Part shown: one piece after another, positions 11,887 to 24,770 of the stretch | Layout: every line of letters begins with the position of its first letter | How positions within the stretch are numbered: position 1 is the stretch's first letter | Assembly (NCBI RefSeq): GCF_003473485.1 | Contig: NC_053043.1 | Coordinates: 38,292,576-38,356,575 of the forward strand | Direction of reading: 5' to 3' | Length of the DNA: 64,000 nt | DNA from: Medicago truncatula | Taxonomy: Eukaryota > Streptophyta > Magnoliopsida > Fabales > Fabaceae | Position numbers and translations under genes: made by a program | The notes under the pieces: model-generated | Databases searched by the model: none | What the model was told of the DNA's origin: nothing | The model's input: only the letters and a program-made list of their open reading frames with translations

Positions 11887-12204
11887 GAGCATGCAATAAT
11901 CTTGGTCCAATCGTTTGTGTGTGGTAATTAACTAATTATGGAGTTTGTTATATTTGGAATGAGAAACACTTGCTCATATTTTGATTTTCCGCCATTGGTT
12001 TATTTGACTTAACAAATGAATGAGATAAAACTTTGGAGCCTCTTTCAAATTTGTATTGCCTATTTGGAAAAATAAATATAACTAGACTTTTCACCCGATA
12101 TACGATGTAAATATATTTTGGAAAAACAAAAATACATCGTATAATTCCAACTTAATATTCAAATGTCATAACTTTAAATTTAAGAATAATAGAAGTTTCC
12201 GTGT

Positions 12205-12336
12205 CTACACATTTCTGAAAATTTCTTTAAACATTACATTCAAAGTATTATCAATGCAAACACCTTCATCTGTTAGTAAAATTTTTAGTCCATTTCTTGA
12301 AGTAACCCTTGCCATTGATACATAAAATTGACCATG
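12205..12336 (-). pseudogene. PIF1/Helitron-type helicase relic, unit 2
   Basis: Same 43-codon fragment as at 7150-7281 with one substitution (SMSRV to SMARV). It ends in TAG. No upstream helicase motifs are in frame. Confidence 0.65.
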
Positions 12337-15300
12337 CAAGAACATTAGCAATAGAAGGTATATGCTGACTTGTTTTAGTGACTATCCTTGACAATGTTGC
12401 AATCAAAATCTTCCTAATACACCCTATAAGGAAACTTGGATCATAGAACTTTTTTGGTATAATGACATCATGAAAAATATTAACACATGTGAAAATGGTA
12501 TATATATAAAAGCTAACAATGACACAAATTAAAAATATGACGGGTTGATGCCATCTCTATCTATCAAAACTTATGGTGACTTGACAAACTCTTCACAAAT
12601 TGGAGGACTTAATTTTCCAATATTGTTGGCGAGCTCTTGACTTCTATTCCATTGTCTTTTAAATAAGCATCTCCAAAGGACCACCTCCAAAGATTAATTA
12701 GGATATGTATATAGTCATCATCACAAAAAGTTGTATATTGATTTCATATCCCAATGAGACACTTCTTTCAGATGGGATCAAATCGGAAAACATTGTTCTC
12801 CCACTTTAGATCTTTGACCAGTGCGTCGAACATATTGTATTTTTTTTTTTTGAAAGGAGGTTGTATTTACTATAATATATAAGAATAAGAATAAAGTATA
12901 CTACATTATAGATCTAATGTTAAATATGTTGTATAATACAATTGAATTTACATTAATACATTTAAAGTTACATTAGTCAATGTAACTTAAAGACTAAGAA
13001 TAAAGTATCGATCTAATGTTTCAACCCTTAATAAGATACTGAGGCCTGCCACGTTTTCCATGGCCAAGCACCAAAATGATCTGCAGGTCCATCAACATAA
13101 TGAACAAAAGGCAGAACATGCTTAGAAAAATTATAAATTTAAGTGTGTGGTTCCCATGTACAAATTCAACCACCTTGTAACTTTTACTCCATTTTCTCCA
13201 CTGTAAACATGACCTTTTTCAGTTATATTCCTTGCCAAAATTGTAGACATAAGAGTGATAGTAGTGATTGATATGGAGAAAAATAAAACCAACACAAATA
13301 CATTTCCTTGACCAAAAAAATTGTAGACATAAGAGTGATAGCAGTGATTGATATGGAGAATAATAAAACCAACAGAAATACATTTCCTTGACAAAAAAAA
13401 ACAGCAAAATTGAAAATTGGAATTGAAAGAGAGTTAGAGAGGGAAGAAATTGAAAATTTTATTTTAACAGCAAAAATTGAAATGATACTACAAAGGATTG
13501 AAATGCATTAACTGGATTAATAAGAGTAGAAATCTTACATTTGAGGCATTATTTATAGTAAAAGCATGATTAAAGAACAACTCAAAAGTTGTTGTTGCTA
13601 AGTGATATTGTTGTTGGTGATTCATGGCTTGGGTATTCATAATTCATGAATTGATGATGATAAATGAGTTGTTGTTGTTGAAATGGGTTGATTGATGAAT
13701 TAGGTTCAACTGACCATTGTTTTCATGTTGATTGTGTCTTTGGGAACCCTTTTAGTGTATTGACCTATAAACAAACTCTAGAAACACATTTGGGCACTAG
13801 GGGATCAAAATTGGGGAATTTGAGTGAAAAAGGGTTGAAACCGGTAACATTTTTCTCCAGAATTATGAACGGTGGCTTAAGCGAACGCGTAAGCGAGCGT
13901 TCATAAGCCAGGTCGCTTAAGCGAGCCGCAAGCGACCCATAAGAGAGCAAACCTGATAGCTACTGAAACCCGTTCGCTTAAGCGAATTGCCTTTTTCCAG
14001 CACTTCTTGATTTTTAGTTTCGGGTCTTAGGAGGCCAATCCGAGCTTTGTAAAATGATTCTTTCAACTTGTTTAAAATCTGTTTGAACCCCTAATCCTAT
14101 TGGAACATGTTTTGCTCATTCAAATTTGGAATTCTTCATTTTGGGTTGAAACTTGAAATTTTGGGAAATGTCGGATTTTGTCGAAACGAACTTTTGTGAA
14201 CTAACTAAGGTTACAAGTTGAGCCTACAGTTCCTATAGACTTAGACAAGGCTTGTAATGTTGGTTAATTGTCTTAATCATGTCAAACTTGAATTTCGGGT
14301 GGGAATCTGGAAAATGTGAACTTGAGTTTTCTCATACGAACTTAAGCTATTCTTTGAACTAATGTCCAATAGTTTGTAAGTGGCTTAAGCTCATGACTAC
14401 ATGAGTGATTAAGAATATCTTGTGAGTTTTCAAACTTGAATAAATTATTTTATCTTGGAAATTATCAATATTAGCCATTTGCTACTTGATATGAATTTTA
14501 CCGGAAACTATTCTTTTTAGCCAATTGTCTTATGACCTTTTGTGACTAGCCTTATATGACTAATTGAAGGTGTGTGATGAATTATAGATGTTGGATATGA
14601 TATTTATCATGAGGTGTTTTGTTTTCTCTTTACTTATAATATGAGAAATATTGGAATGGTGAAACTATATGATGTAGTTGAAGTTGAATGATATTGAAGA
14701 TCATTGATGTTTGGTGATAATGTGATGATGACTCTTAAATGAATTATGACTTGATTGTTGTGTGGACGTAAATACTTCATAATGCAAATGTTGTTGAGAT
14801 GATCAATACAATTGGAAGTTATCCTTTACATTGTTGTGATTATTTGAGGTGATGTTGCATTGTCGAGTCTTTGCTTGTATGTCCATGCATCATAGTCATG
14901 CTGAGTCTTGTGGTTGTAAAAGGGACGTGCTCTTTTACTTCGGTGATAATGTAAGACGGGTGTGAAATCTTACATATGATGTGTTTGTTACATCATGGGT
15001 GACGACCTTGAGGTGATTTGGTACCACATGCATATATGTGTCGGTTTAGGCACATATCATTTGACATGAGTCTTTTTTGAGCATATGAATGATGAATGTT
15101 GGTGCTAAGTGTGTTTTTCAAATACTTGCCTTTGGGATTTGGAATTGTGATAAGAATGTATATATGGAAATTATTTATTCTTGATTAATGATATGATACT
15201 TGATTTAATTATTCATGTTTATCTGTTATGTGGATTATGATGATGTAATGCTAACCCCAGTGGTTTTGACCGCCTACCTGTCTGTATGGATGGGTAGACG

Positions 15301-15508
15301 TTGTACATGATTAGTTGTTTGGTCAGTTGGTCGTGGTTGCTTAATTGGATAGTGGGAGCTATCTCCGCCATCGTGTCTTAGAGTCTAGGATGGCTCTGAT
15401 CTAGGTGTCTTTTGTGTTTACCCTAGATAGTCTGTTGGATTTTATTTATGTTGGAGATTTGTCCATTGTTGGGACTTGGAGAATTTTAGATTGATATATT
15501 TTTGATAT

Positions 15509-18500
15509 ATCAGGTTGAAGTGTTGGAATAAAGAAGTTTTTGGCAATATTCATGATTTAGTCAAAACCACCGAAGCCTCCCTTCAAACCGTCCATGCCCA
15601 AATCCAAACACTTGGCCACACAGAGTTACTTGTTCAAGAAGAAAAACAAGCACAACATGACCTTGACTTAGCCCTGAACAAAGAAGAACTATTTTGGTTG
15701 GAGAAATCTAAAGTTAGATGGCATTTAGAAGGTGACAGGAATACTGCATATTTCCATAGAGTCACAAAGATTAAAAATACCACTAAATTGATCACTAGAA
15801 TCAAAGATGGAGATAATTTGATCACTGAACCTGACCAGATTGCCTCTCATGCTGTTAATTATTTTCAAAATGTTTTTTGTACTAACTCTTTTTTGCAGGA
15901 TAATGCTTTGGTGGAAGATGCAATTCCTGAAATGATTACTGCAGAAGTCAACAACATTTTAACCATGATTCCAACACGTGAAGAGATTAAATGTGTTGTT
16001 TTCTCTCTAAACTCCGATAGTGCTCCAGGGCCAGATGGATTTGGAGCTAGTTTTTTTCAAACTTATTGGGATATTATCAATGAGGATGTCATCAATGCAG
16101 TCTTGCAATTTTTCAACACAGGTTGGATTCTTCCCAATTACAATGCCAACACAATGGTACTCATTCCAAAAACTACAAATGCAGACACTATGGATCAATT
16201 TAGACCTATAGCTATGGCAAACTTCAAGTTCAAGATCATTTCTAAAATTATAGCTGATAGGTTAGCTCAAATCATGCCAATTATCATTTCTGAGGAGCAA
16301 AGAGGGTTCATACAAGGAAGGAACATTAAAGATTGTGTCTGTTTAGCATCCGAAGCAATCAATCTGATGGATAAGAGAGCTTATGGTGGGAATCTCGCTT
16401 TAAAAGTGGACATCAATAAAGCTTTTGACACTTTGGAGTGGAGCTTTTTACTTAAAGTTCTCAGGAAATTTGGGTTCAGTGAAAAATTTTGTGATTGGAT
16501 CATAGCCATTCTTCACTCTGCAACCATCTCAATCAATATCAATGGCACACAACAAGGATATTTCAAATGTTCAAGGGGGGTCAGGCAGGGAGACCCTCCG
16601 TCTCCTCTTCTTTTCTGCATAGCAGAAGATGTTCTTAGCAGGAGTTTGAGCAAACTTGTGGAGCAAGGCAAGCTGGAACAAATGAATGGAACAAGAAGAT
16701 ATAAGGTACCTTCTCATGCTTTATATGCTGATGATATATGGTGTTTTGTAAAGGTAAAAGGTCTTGTGTGGAAGCTCTGGTAGATCTGTTTACTAAATAT
16801 GCACAAGAGTCAGGGCAAATGGTCAATCCAAACAAATCAACTGTTTTTGCTGGTTCAATTTCTGTTTCTAGATTGAATCAACTCATCAACATTATTGGAT
16901 TCAAACATGGTACTTTACCATTCACATATCTTGGTATCCCTATTTTCAAAGGCAAACCAAAAGTCAGACATTTGCAGCCAATAGTTGACAAGATTAGAGC
17001 AAAGCTATCAACCTGGAAAGCATCTTTGTTATCCATTGCAGGAAGAGTTCAAATGGTTAAATCAGTCATTCAAAGTATACTTACTCATTCCATTACTGTG
17101 TATAATTGGCCAACATCACTGCTCAAGGATTTGGAGAAAAGCATCAGGAACTTTATTTGGTCAGGGGATACTTCAAAAAGGAAACTGGTGACTGTGGCAT
17201 GGAAAAAGTTATGCAGGCCTTTTGATCAAGGAGGATTGGGGATTAGATCTCTTATCCAGCTAAACTCAGCATCAAACTTGAAGTTATGCTGGAACATGTT
17301 GCAATCTAAACAAAGTTGGGCCTCCCTTTTAACTAACAGAGTGATCAGAAATGGGAAAGTTATTAACCACCATATTTTTTCCTCTATTTGGTCAAGCATC
17401 AAAACAGAATATGGTGTTATTATGGAAAACTCTTCTTGGCTTCTTGGAAATGGTGAAGACATTAGGTTTTGGACTGATTCTTGGTGTGGGGAACCTTTTG
17501 TTAATCAAGTGCCTGCTGACAACATTGACATTAACACTAGAGTTTCAGAGTTCATTACTTATTCCCAATGGAATTTTAATCAAGATTTCATCAATAATTT
17601 TCCTCAATTGCCCCACATTATTCAACAAGTAACAATTGATGCTCAAGATAAACAAGATGAATTGGTGTGGAAGACAACAACCTTAGGCTCCTTATCCCTC
17701 AAAGAAGCATACCAGTTCAAAGCTCATCAATATCAGCCTTTAAATTGGGCAAAGATTATTTGGTCTCAACACATCCCCCCTCCAAGTCCCTTCTGGTTTG
17801 GAGAATAATGAATGACAAATTACCTTGTGATGGAAACCTTAAGCACAGAGGTTGTAGTTTGGCCTCCATCTGCAATCTTTGTGGCAAGCATGAAGACTCT
17901 ACTTCTCATTTATTCTTTCACTGCTCCTACTCAATGCAATTATGGAGATGGTTTGAATCTATCATTCAATTAACAATTCAGTTTTCTGATATTGAGGATG
18001 TCTGGAACCTATGCAATAGAGGTTGGTCTCCTCATTGTCAGTTGATTGTTAAAGCTGCTTTAATATTCATCTTCAATGCTATTTGGTTCTCCAGGAACTC
18101 TGCTAGATTCAACAACAAAATTATACCATGGAGAACTGCAGTATCAAACATTATCTTTGGTGTTTCCTTATCTACAAGCAAGTCAAGGTTATCTGGTAGT
18201 TCATCAATGATTGGGTTTTCAATTTTAAAAGCTCTCAATTGTAAGATCAATCCCCCTCCTTCTAGCATGGTCAAAGAAATATTTTGGAGTCCCCATTTTC
18301 TGAATTGGATTAAAGCTAATTGTGATGGTGCTGCCACTACAGTTGCATCCTCATGCGGTGGAATATTCAGAAATTGTAAAGGTCAGTTTCTTGGAGGATT
18401 TGCTGAGAATTTGCTCGGTGGTAACTCTCTTTTTGCTGAGCTTTGTGGCATAATGAGAACATTGGAAATAGCTCAACAGAGAAATTACAAATTTTTATGG

Positions 18501-18888
18501 TTGGAAACTGATTCTTTGATATCAGTTCTTGCTTTCAAAAACAAAGATATAGTTCCTTGGCATATAAGAAACAGGTGGTTTAACTGTTTGAAATATATTG
18601 AGAGTATTAATTTCATTGTGTCCCACATATATAGGGGGGGGGGGGGAATGTCTGTGCAGATAGGTTAGCTCATATAGGTTTATCTCCAACCTCTTTTCAG
18701 TATTTTTACACTTTGCCTTTGGAAGTTAGAGAAGCGTATGTACACAACAGACTAGGGTTACCTAGTTACAGATTTTCTTTTGGTTGAGAAGGTCAGGCAT
18801 GACCCCCCCTTCTCTTTTTGTAACAATCTTTTTTTGGTAAATATTTTGGTGAGTACCTGCACCTCACTAGTTTAAAAAAAAAAAAAAA
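15509..18888 (+). mobile_element. 5'-truncated LINE (L1-type non-LTR retrotransposon)
   Basis: The element begins abruptly at 15509 in sequence upstream of the reverse transcriptase and ends in a 15-base poly(A) tail (18874-18888). Its endonuclease region is missing. Comparison with the other units shows that about 15 bp of target was lost and no target duplication is visible. Truncation at the 5' end is usual for target-primed reverse transcription. Confidence 0.9.
15515..18668 (+). pseudogene. LINE ORF2: reverse transcriptase, zf-RVT and RNase H regions, frame-shifted
   Basis: The first open frame (15515-16783) contains plant L1 RT motifs: SAPGPDGFGASFF, FRPIAMANFKFKIISK, GFIQGRNI, VDINKAFDTLEW, GVRQGDPPSPLLF and the catalytic YADDI. 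A frameshift right after YADDI (about 16735) moves the reading to 16738-17808, which has the thumb region (FTYLGIPIF). A second shift near 17780 leads to the zf-RVT zinc finger (CNLCGKHEDSTSHLFFHC) and the RNase H-like domain beginning WIKANCDGA. A 13-base G run at 18634-18646 breaks the frame again before the final ADRLA motif. The element is inactive. Confidence 0.88.
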
Positions 18889-19414
18889 TTGAATTATATG
18901 ATTTATAATCCGCTGCGACTGTTGAGATTTTTATACATGTATGTTGTTTTGGAATTTGTGTGATGACGTAGCGTCTATTTCTTGAATATATGTTTTATTC
19001 GCGTGTTTAATCGCTTTAATAGAAATAATCAACATGAAAACAATGGTCATTTGAACACAATTCATCAATCAACCCATTTCAACAACAATAACTCATTTAT
19101 CATCATCAATTCATGAATTATGAATACCCAAGTCATAAATCACCAACAACAATATCACTTAGCAACAACAACATCAATTAAACATGGTTCTCTTCATAAT
19201 TCAAAAACATCATAGCATAATTCAACCAATTGAGCATACAATGAACATGAGTTTGTATAGTTACACATAATAACCAACAACACATTTTTGCAGAGAAATA
19301 ATAATTTAAACATATACAGGTCAATTGTGCCAATAGAATTTTCACAACATTAAGTGGCTTTTATTTTATTTTTCGTTTACGATTAATGAATAAGTTGAAT
19401 GATTGTTTAAACAA

Positions 19415-20206
19415 TCAATTATCATCAATCTTGTCCAAACCCAACTCATTGGCAAGCTTGTAACATTCCTCATCAATTGTCTTGGTCCTGAATGCAAGGG
19501 GTTTAACAACACGAACCACGCGAACGACACCCTCCATCTTGGTCGGGACAATGATGTTGTTCTCCATAAATGTTGTACATGTACCCTTTGTATTTACGGG
19601 TTTCACCATGCAAACCTCTTCCTCATGATAACCCTGTACTTTAATGTTGTAGAAACCATCTTTGTCGGTGGTACTCTCCTTCACAAATGTCACATTTTTA
19701 TCTCCCTTAGTGCACTCAAAAGTCACTTTAACACTTGCACATCATTTGATTAAGATTTTTTTTTTAGACCGTCAAGAATCCGAGCTAATTGAAATAACAA
19801 CGAAAATTCAGAGACAAAAATAAAAAATAAAATTAAACTCATCTTTAATTTTGTCGTTAAATGTCAAAGATGCTAGTTTTGGCGATCAATTTTATGGTTG
19901 CCGTCTCTAATTTCTATATTCATTTCAAAAAAATTGAAGCATTAATGATATATTAATAGTATATACATATATATGATGATAAATTATGGGTTAGAAAATA
20001 TAAGTTGTGTGATAATATTGTTGTTATTTACCTTTTAGGGGTTTGCTCAGCCTTGACTGCAATTGGAAGGCGCATGGATCACAGTAGATCTGGCCATTAA
20101 CAAAGAAAATTTGATCTTTTCTGGAAGCATCGTTTGGTGCAGCCAAGACAGATGCGAAGCAAAAGGCTGAGACAATGAGAGCAACGACAGTAAATAATCT
20201 TGCCAT
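19415..20206 (-). pseudogene. Ole e 1-like copy 3, splice acceptor mutated
   Basis: Exon 1 (20206-20032) and exon 2 (19734-19415) are both present. The intron's last base is changed: TGCAG|GTGTT in copies 1 and 2 is TGCAAGTGTT here. The only AG nearby is now one base further in, and using it shifts the frame and meets a TGA three codons later. Unless a different acceptor is used, the product is cut short after about 62 residues and lacks four of the six cysteines. The rest of exon 2 is intact, with E70D and H92Q changes. The TATA box is at 20301-20309. Confidence 0.75.
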
Positions 20207-20300
20207 TTTATTTTTTTATTTATTGTTGTTTGTTGATGGTGGTTTATTGGTCTGATTTTTATTTCCCTTTGTGATGAAAAACAATGTCATACTACCAAGA

Positions 20301-20309
20301 CTTATATAG
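20301..20309 (-). promoter_or_regulatory. TATA box, Ole e 1-like copy 3
   Basis: CTATATAAG on the minus strand, with the same spacing and flanking CATGCA hexamer as the other copies. Confidence 0.6.
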
Positions 20310-20620
20310 GAGCATGCAATAATCTTGGTCCAATCGTTTGTGTGTGGTAATTAACTAATTATGGATTTTGTTATATTTGGAATGAGAAACACTTGCTCAT
20401 ATTTTGATTTTCCGCCATTCGTTTATTTGACTTAACAAATGAATGAGATAAAACTTTGGAGCCTCTTTCAAATTTGTATTGCCTATTTGGAAAAATAAAT
20501 ATAATTAGACTTTTCACCCGATATACGATGTAAATATATTTTGGAAAAACAAAAATACATCGTATAATTCCAACTTAATATTCAAATGTCATAATTTAAG
20601 AATAATAGAAGTTTCCGTGT

Positions 20621-20752
20621 CTACACATTTCTGAAAATTTCTTTAAACATTACATTCAAAGTATTATCAATGCAAACACCTTCATCTATTAGTAAAATTT
20701 TTAGTCCATTTCTTGAAGTAACCCTTGACATTGATACATAAAATTGACCATG
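20621..20752 (-). pseudogene. PIF1/Helitron-type helicase relic, unit 3
   Basis: Same fragment as at 7150-7281, with HGQFYVSMSRVTSRNGLKI followed by the FKEIF ending. The Copia element begins about 190 bp downstream in plus coordinates. Confidence 0.65.
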
Positions 20753-20941
20753 CAAGAACATTAGCAATAGAAGGTATATGCTGACTTGTTTTAGTGACTA
20801 TCCTTGACAATGTTGCAATCAAAATCTTCCTAATACACCCTATAAGGAAACTTGGATCATAGAACTTTTTTGGTATAATGACATCATGAAAAATATTAAC
20901 ACATGTGAAAATGGTATATAAATAAAAGCTAACAATGACAC

Positions 20942-22407
20942 TGTTGGAATAAGCCCTAATAGCCAATCTATATTGATTGAGTTTGGTTTTGTATCATGAT
21001 ATTGATATAAATATATATTGTGAATATATAATAACAAGGCATTTCTTTATTGATTTTGTTTTGTTTCAAAATAATAAAGTCCCTACAATAGTTAGTCCGT
21101 TTAATGGAACATTAAGTATAACTTAACTGTGAGACCCCATTAAACATAAGGAAACTATTCTCAAAGTATCTGTAGTCAAGCTTTATTGAGAAGTGGGATA
21201 TCATTAAAGCATAAAGACTATTATGTAGGTAGACTGATGATCACATCTCACAGATCATGGATAAAGAGTTATCAAGTCTTCACAAAGATATAAATATTAG
21301 GAGTAATATTTATATTGGATTGATCCGCCATGAGAATACTACATAATAAAAGTTATGAAAAGTGTCATAAGATATTCTCATAGTGATAGTGGTGTATTCC
21401 ACCCTTCGACCTGAAACCACTATGTACCCTAGATGTTGGAGTCGAGTGCTTTGTCACCATTCAAACGTTGTCCGTAACAGGATGACTATAAAGTTGGTTG
21501 ATGGTTACTCCATGAATCATGTTGAGGGACATGAGTGACCTAGATGGAATTTGTCCCTCCTACATAACAGGAGAAATGTCTACGGGCCCAATATTGAACA
21601 AGACAAGGATGACACGGTCTATGCCTTGTGTTCAATATAGACATGAGGGCAAAAGGGTAATTATACACATGATCATTATCACAGAAAGGTTTCGTCAGAT
21701 CACATGACATTCTCGTCACTTGGGTAGCAGTGATGTGTTGCTAGATACCGCTCACTGTTTATAATATTAAATATGTGATTTAATATTATTGTCAACGTTA
21801 CGGGAACCTATAGGGTCACACACAAAGGACAGATAGATGAGAGAAATAAATAAGTAAGACTTATTTATAAAATAATAAGTGAGACTTATTTATAAAATAA
21901 TAAGTGAGACTTATTATTAATTAAATAATTAAATATGATTTTATTATTTAATTTACCAAAAATAGAGAAACGCGGTTCACCGTAAGGTACGGTGTATTTA
22001 AGTGTTGTCTTGTTGTCCACACAAGTGATTCTATAAATAGAACCCTTGTGTTGAAGCATTACTAACTTTTTGTGAGTGCTTAACCTAATTCACAACAGTT
22101 GTGAAACCCTAGCCGCCGCTCTCTAAACCTTGTTCTCTCTGAATCTTCGTTGGAATTGGCTAGCACCGGTCATCGGAGAAGTTCTGTTCGTGTGGACTGA
22201 GTAGAGGCATCGCTGCTTTGCTTTGCTCGTGATGAGAAAGATTTCTGCTACAAAGGTTCTGCTCTTCAAGAGGTAAACACATGAATCTTAAAGTGTTTAA
22301 GTTTCTGTTTGATTTGTGATTAATGATTTAATCAAGATCCGTTTTAATGGGATTTCTTCCGCAAAGAGGATTAAAATTTTTGAAAAACCTCTCTCAAAAT
22401 CCCTACA
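20942..22407 (+). repeat. 5' LTR of the Copia-type element
   Basis: It starts TGTTGGAATAAG and ends CCCTACA directly before the primer-binding site, 1466 bp long. A TATA-like CTATAAATAG at about 22031 could serve as the LTR promoter. The TG...CA boundaries are typical. Confidence 0.9.
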
Positions 22408-22408
22408 G

Positions 22409-22420
22409 TGGTATCAGAGC
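22409..22420 (+). other. Primer-binding site of the Copia-type element
   Basis: TGGTATCAGAGC is complementary to the 3' end of initiator tRNA-Met. It lies one base after the 5' LTR. Confidence 0.85.
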
Positions 22421-23041
22421 TTTTGGTTATGATTAAATCATTAGTTCAAATTACTTTGCCATATTGGATTGCACGATTTAAGAGTTCCTGAATATGTGAT
22501 TCAAATATTGTGTTATCCTTTCGTGTTAATGTTGTGAACTTGATTAATTAATCCGTGCACGATTCCAAGTAACCGTAATTGTGATTTATTCAAAAATATG
22601 TTACTAGCGTGTGAATTTGATTCAAAATCTAGTAGCTGTCAAAGTGTTGACATCACGGGTAGCCATATGCATATGTTTGAATGGCTTGAATTTGATTCAA
22701 ATCAAAATAATAATATTTTTAGCAAATCAAAAGGTCATGTTTGTGGGACAAATAAGAAACCGTGATTTTACTAATCAAATATTTAAGTGGATATGGTTTT
22801 ATTCTTTCAAATAAGAGAAATCCATTTAACTAGCATATTGATGGAATGCAAATCCGGTAATAACGATAAGAATATTAAGTGTTGATATTTTATTATTTAA
22901 ATAATAAGAATTAATTAAAATTGATTGATCAATATCATATATGTGATATATGATTCTAATACAACATCATTATATGTAATATATTGATGATGCCATTCGT
23001 TCAATAGGTTTTATGAAATTGATTGTGAATTTGTAGACAAT

Positions 23042-23330
23042 TCGTGAGATTGAGCTTCGATATCCGAATATCCGATTCTGGTGAAGCATCAAAGATCCGG
23101 TTGTCCATACTGAACAAACAATTGTTAAAACTATTGATGTTTGATTGTCGTATTAGGGTACCTAACTATACAAGAGTTGTATTATTATGGTTGATCAATT
23201 GTTTTCAAGAAGATTGTTGTGACTTTGAACAATTCGTGAGATTGAGCTTCGATATCCGAATCTGGTAAAGCATCAAAGATCCGGTTGTTCATGCTAAACA
23301 AACAATCCTAGAAACTATTTATGTTTAATT
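23042..23330 (+). repeat. Direct repeat inside the Copia-type element
   Basis: A sequence of about 95 bp beginning GAGATTGAGCTTCGATATCC at about 23046 recurs at about 23237, with one small deletion. No function is evident. Confidence 0.7.
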
Positions 23331-24440
23331 AATTTATTCAATTGGAGAAAGGTAGTAAATTTAAAATATGATGATTTTGAAAGAGTTTCAATATCATATA
23401 TGATTTTGAATTTAGTAATAAAATATTTGCTTAATTTTGGCACCATAATTTGTTTTGGAAACAAATTGGTCACCCAAATAATGCATATTTAATTATAATA
23501 ATTATTGAGTGTCAATGTTACTATAATTAAGTAAATAAAAATTCTACCTTTTGATTGTTTTTCAAAAGTTGTTTGAAAAAGGTAATAAATGATCCCAATG
23601 TGATATTGAATTTAGAAGATCATGATTTGAAATAGTTTCAATATCATATTTGATCTTTTGAATTTATTTAAAAGATTTGCATGATATTAATATAATTTAT
23701 TTCTATTTTAAAAGTATCATGATTTTGAAAAAGTATCAAAATCAGATATGATCTTTTAGATTTGGTCCTAAAATTTGCATATTTCAATTTTATTTGGATA
23801 TGACCCGATTGACTTTGAAAATAGTTTCAAAAGGAGATATATACGAATCAATTTTATATGAAATATATCGCGGTCAAAATATTGTTTCCAAATCTTGATT
23901 GATTCTAAAATTGTTTTAAATAATTATAAATAGTTATTATTATTTATTTCATGGTATATGGTTATGACCTTAGTTTTCGGCGTTTGTTGATTTATTTAAA
24001 TACGGCCTGCGTGTCGTGATTTATTTTATTTAAATACGACCTGCGTGTCATGATTTGCTTTTATTTATTTTATTTAAATGTTAAATAATGTAAATGCTCA
24101 AATTGAAGAGAAGAGAACGCCAAAAGATGATTTCGATGGAGAAACTTTTGAAGTTTGCTCGTGGGTTAAAGAATTGTAATAAAGTAGTTTATTTAATTCT
24201 TACGCGTTAGGAGGTCATAACCATACTACCTAGTTTATTATTTTATGTATGTGATGCATGAAATGTGTGTTTAGATTAGTGCATGTATATTTTAAATATT
24301 TTATATATACTTGCTATCTATGAACATGAATGTCATGTATAATATTAGATGTGTGTATAAGATACACATGTCAGTAAGATCAACTTAATTAAAATCCTTC
24401 AAATAGAATATGAAGTAAATTATTTTCAAAGTATAACACA

Positions 24441-24573
24441 CTTCAAGACTAATATCGAAATGTGTAGGTTTCACCACCGCGAGGTGCACTTTCTATTCTA
24501 GTAAGTTGTGGTGCGGTAATTTTATTTACCGACTGTTATTTTGGATCTAACTTAACTATATTATTTTAATAAG

Positions 24574-24628
<55 letters not shown>

Positions 24629-24770
24629 CTTCAAAAGAATATTAAGTTAATTGCTTTCCAAAGGATGACACCCTTCAAGACTAATATCGAAATGTGTAGG
24701 TTTCGCCTCCGCGAGGTGCACTTTCTATACTAGTAAGTTGCGGTGCGGTAATTCCATTTACCCGACTGTT
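24441..24770 (+). repeat. Duplicated 95-bp sequence flanking a (TA)n tract
   Basis: The sequence around AATGTGTAGGTTTC...GAGGTGCACTTTCTAT occurs at about 24449 and 24690. Between the copies is a perfect TA run of about 49 bases (24578-24626), which can form cruciforms and is length-unstable. Confidence 0.75.

Larger units (their letters stand above)
8651..13704. repeat. Tandem unit 2
   Basis: A complete uninterrupted unit, nearly identical to 3595-8650. It is preceded at 8535-8650 by an inverted copy of the sequence found again at about 10610-10755. Confidence 0.9.
13729..19031. repeat. 1935-bp segment of unit 3, split by the LINE
   Basis: The segment starts at 13729 and resumes after the LINE at 18889, ending AATAATCA at 19031. 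It otherwise matches the other three copies. Confidence 0.5.
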
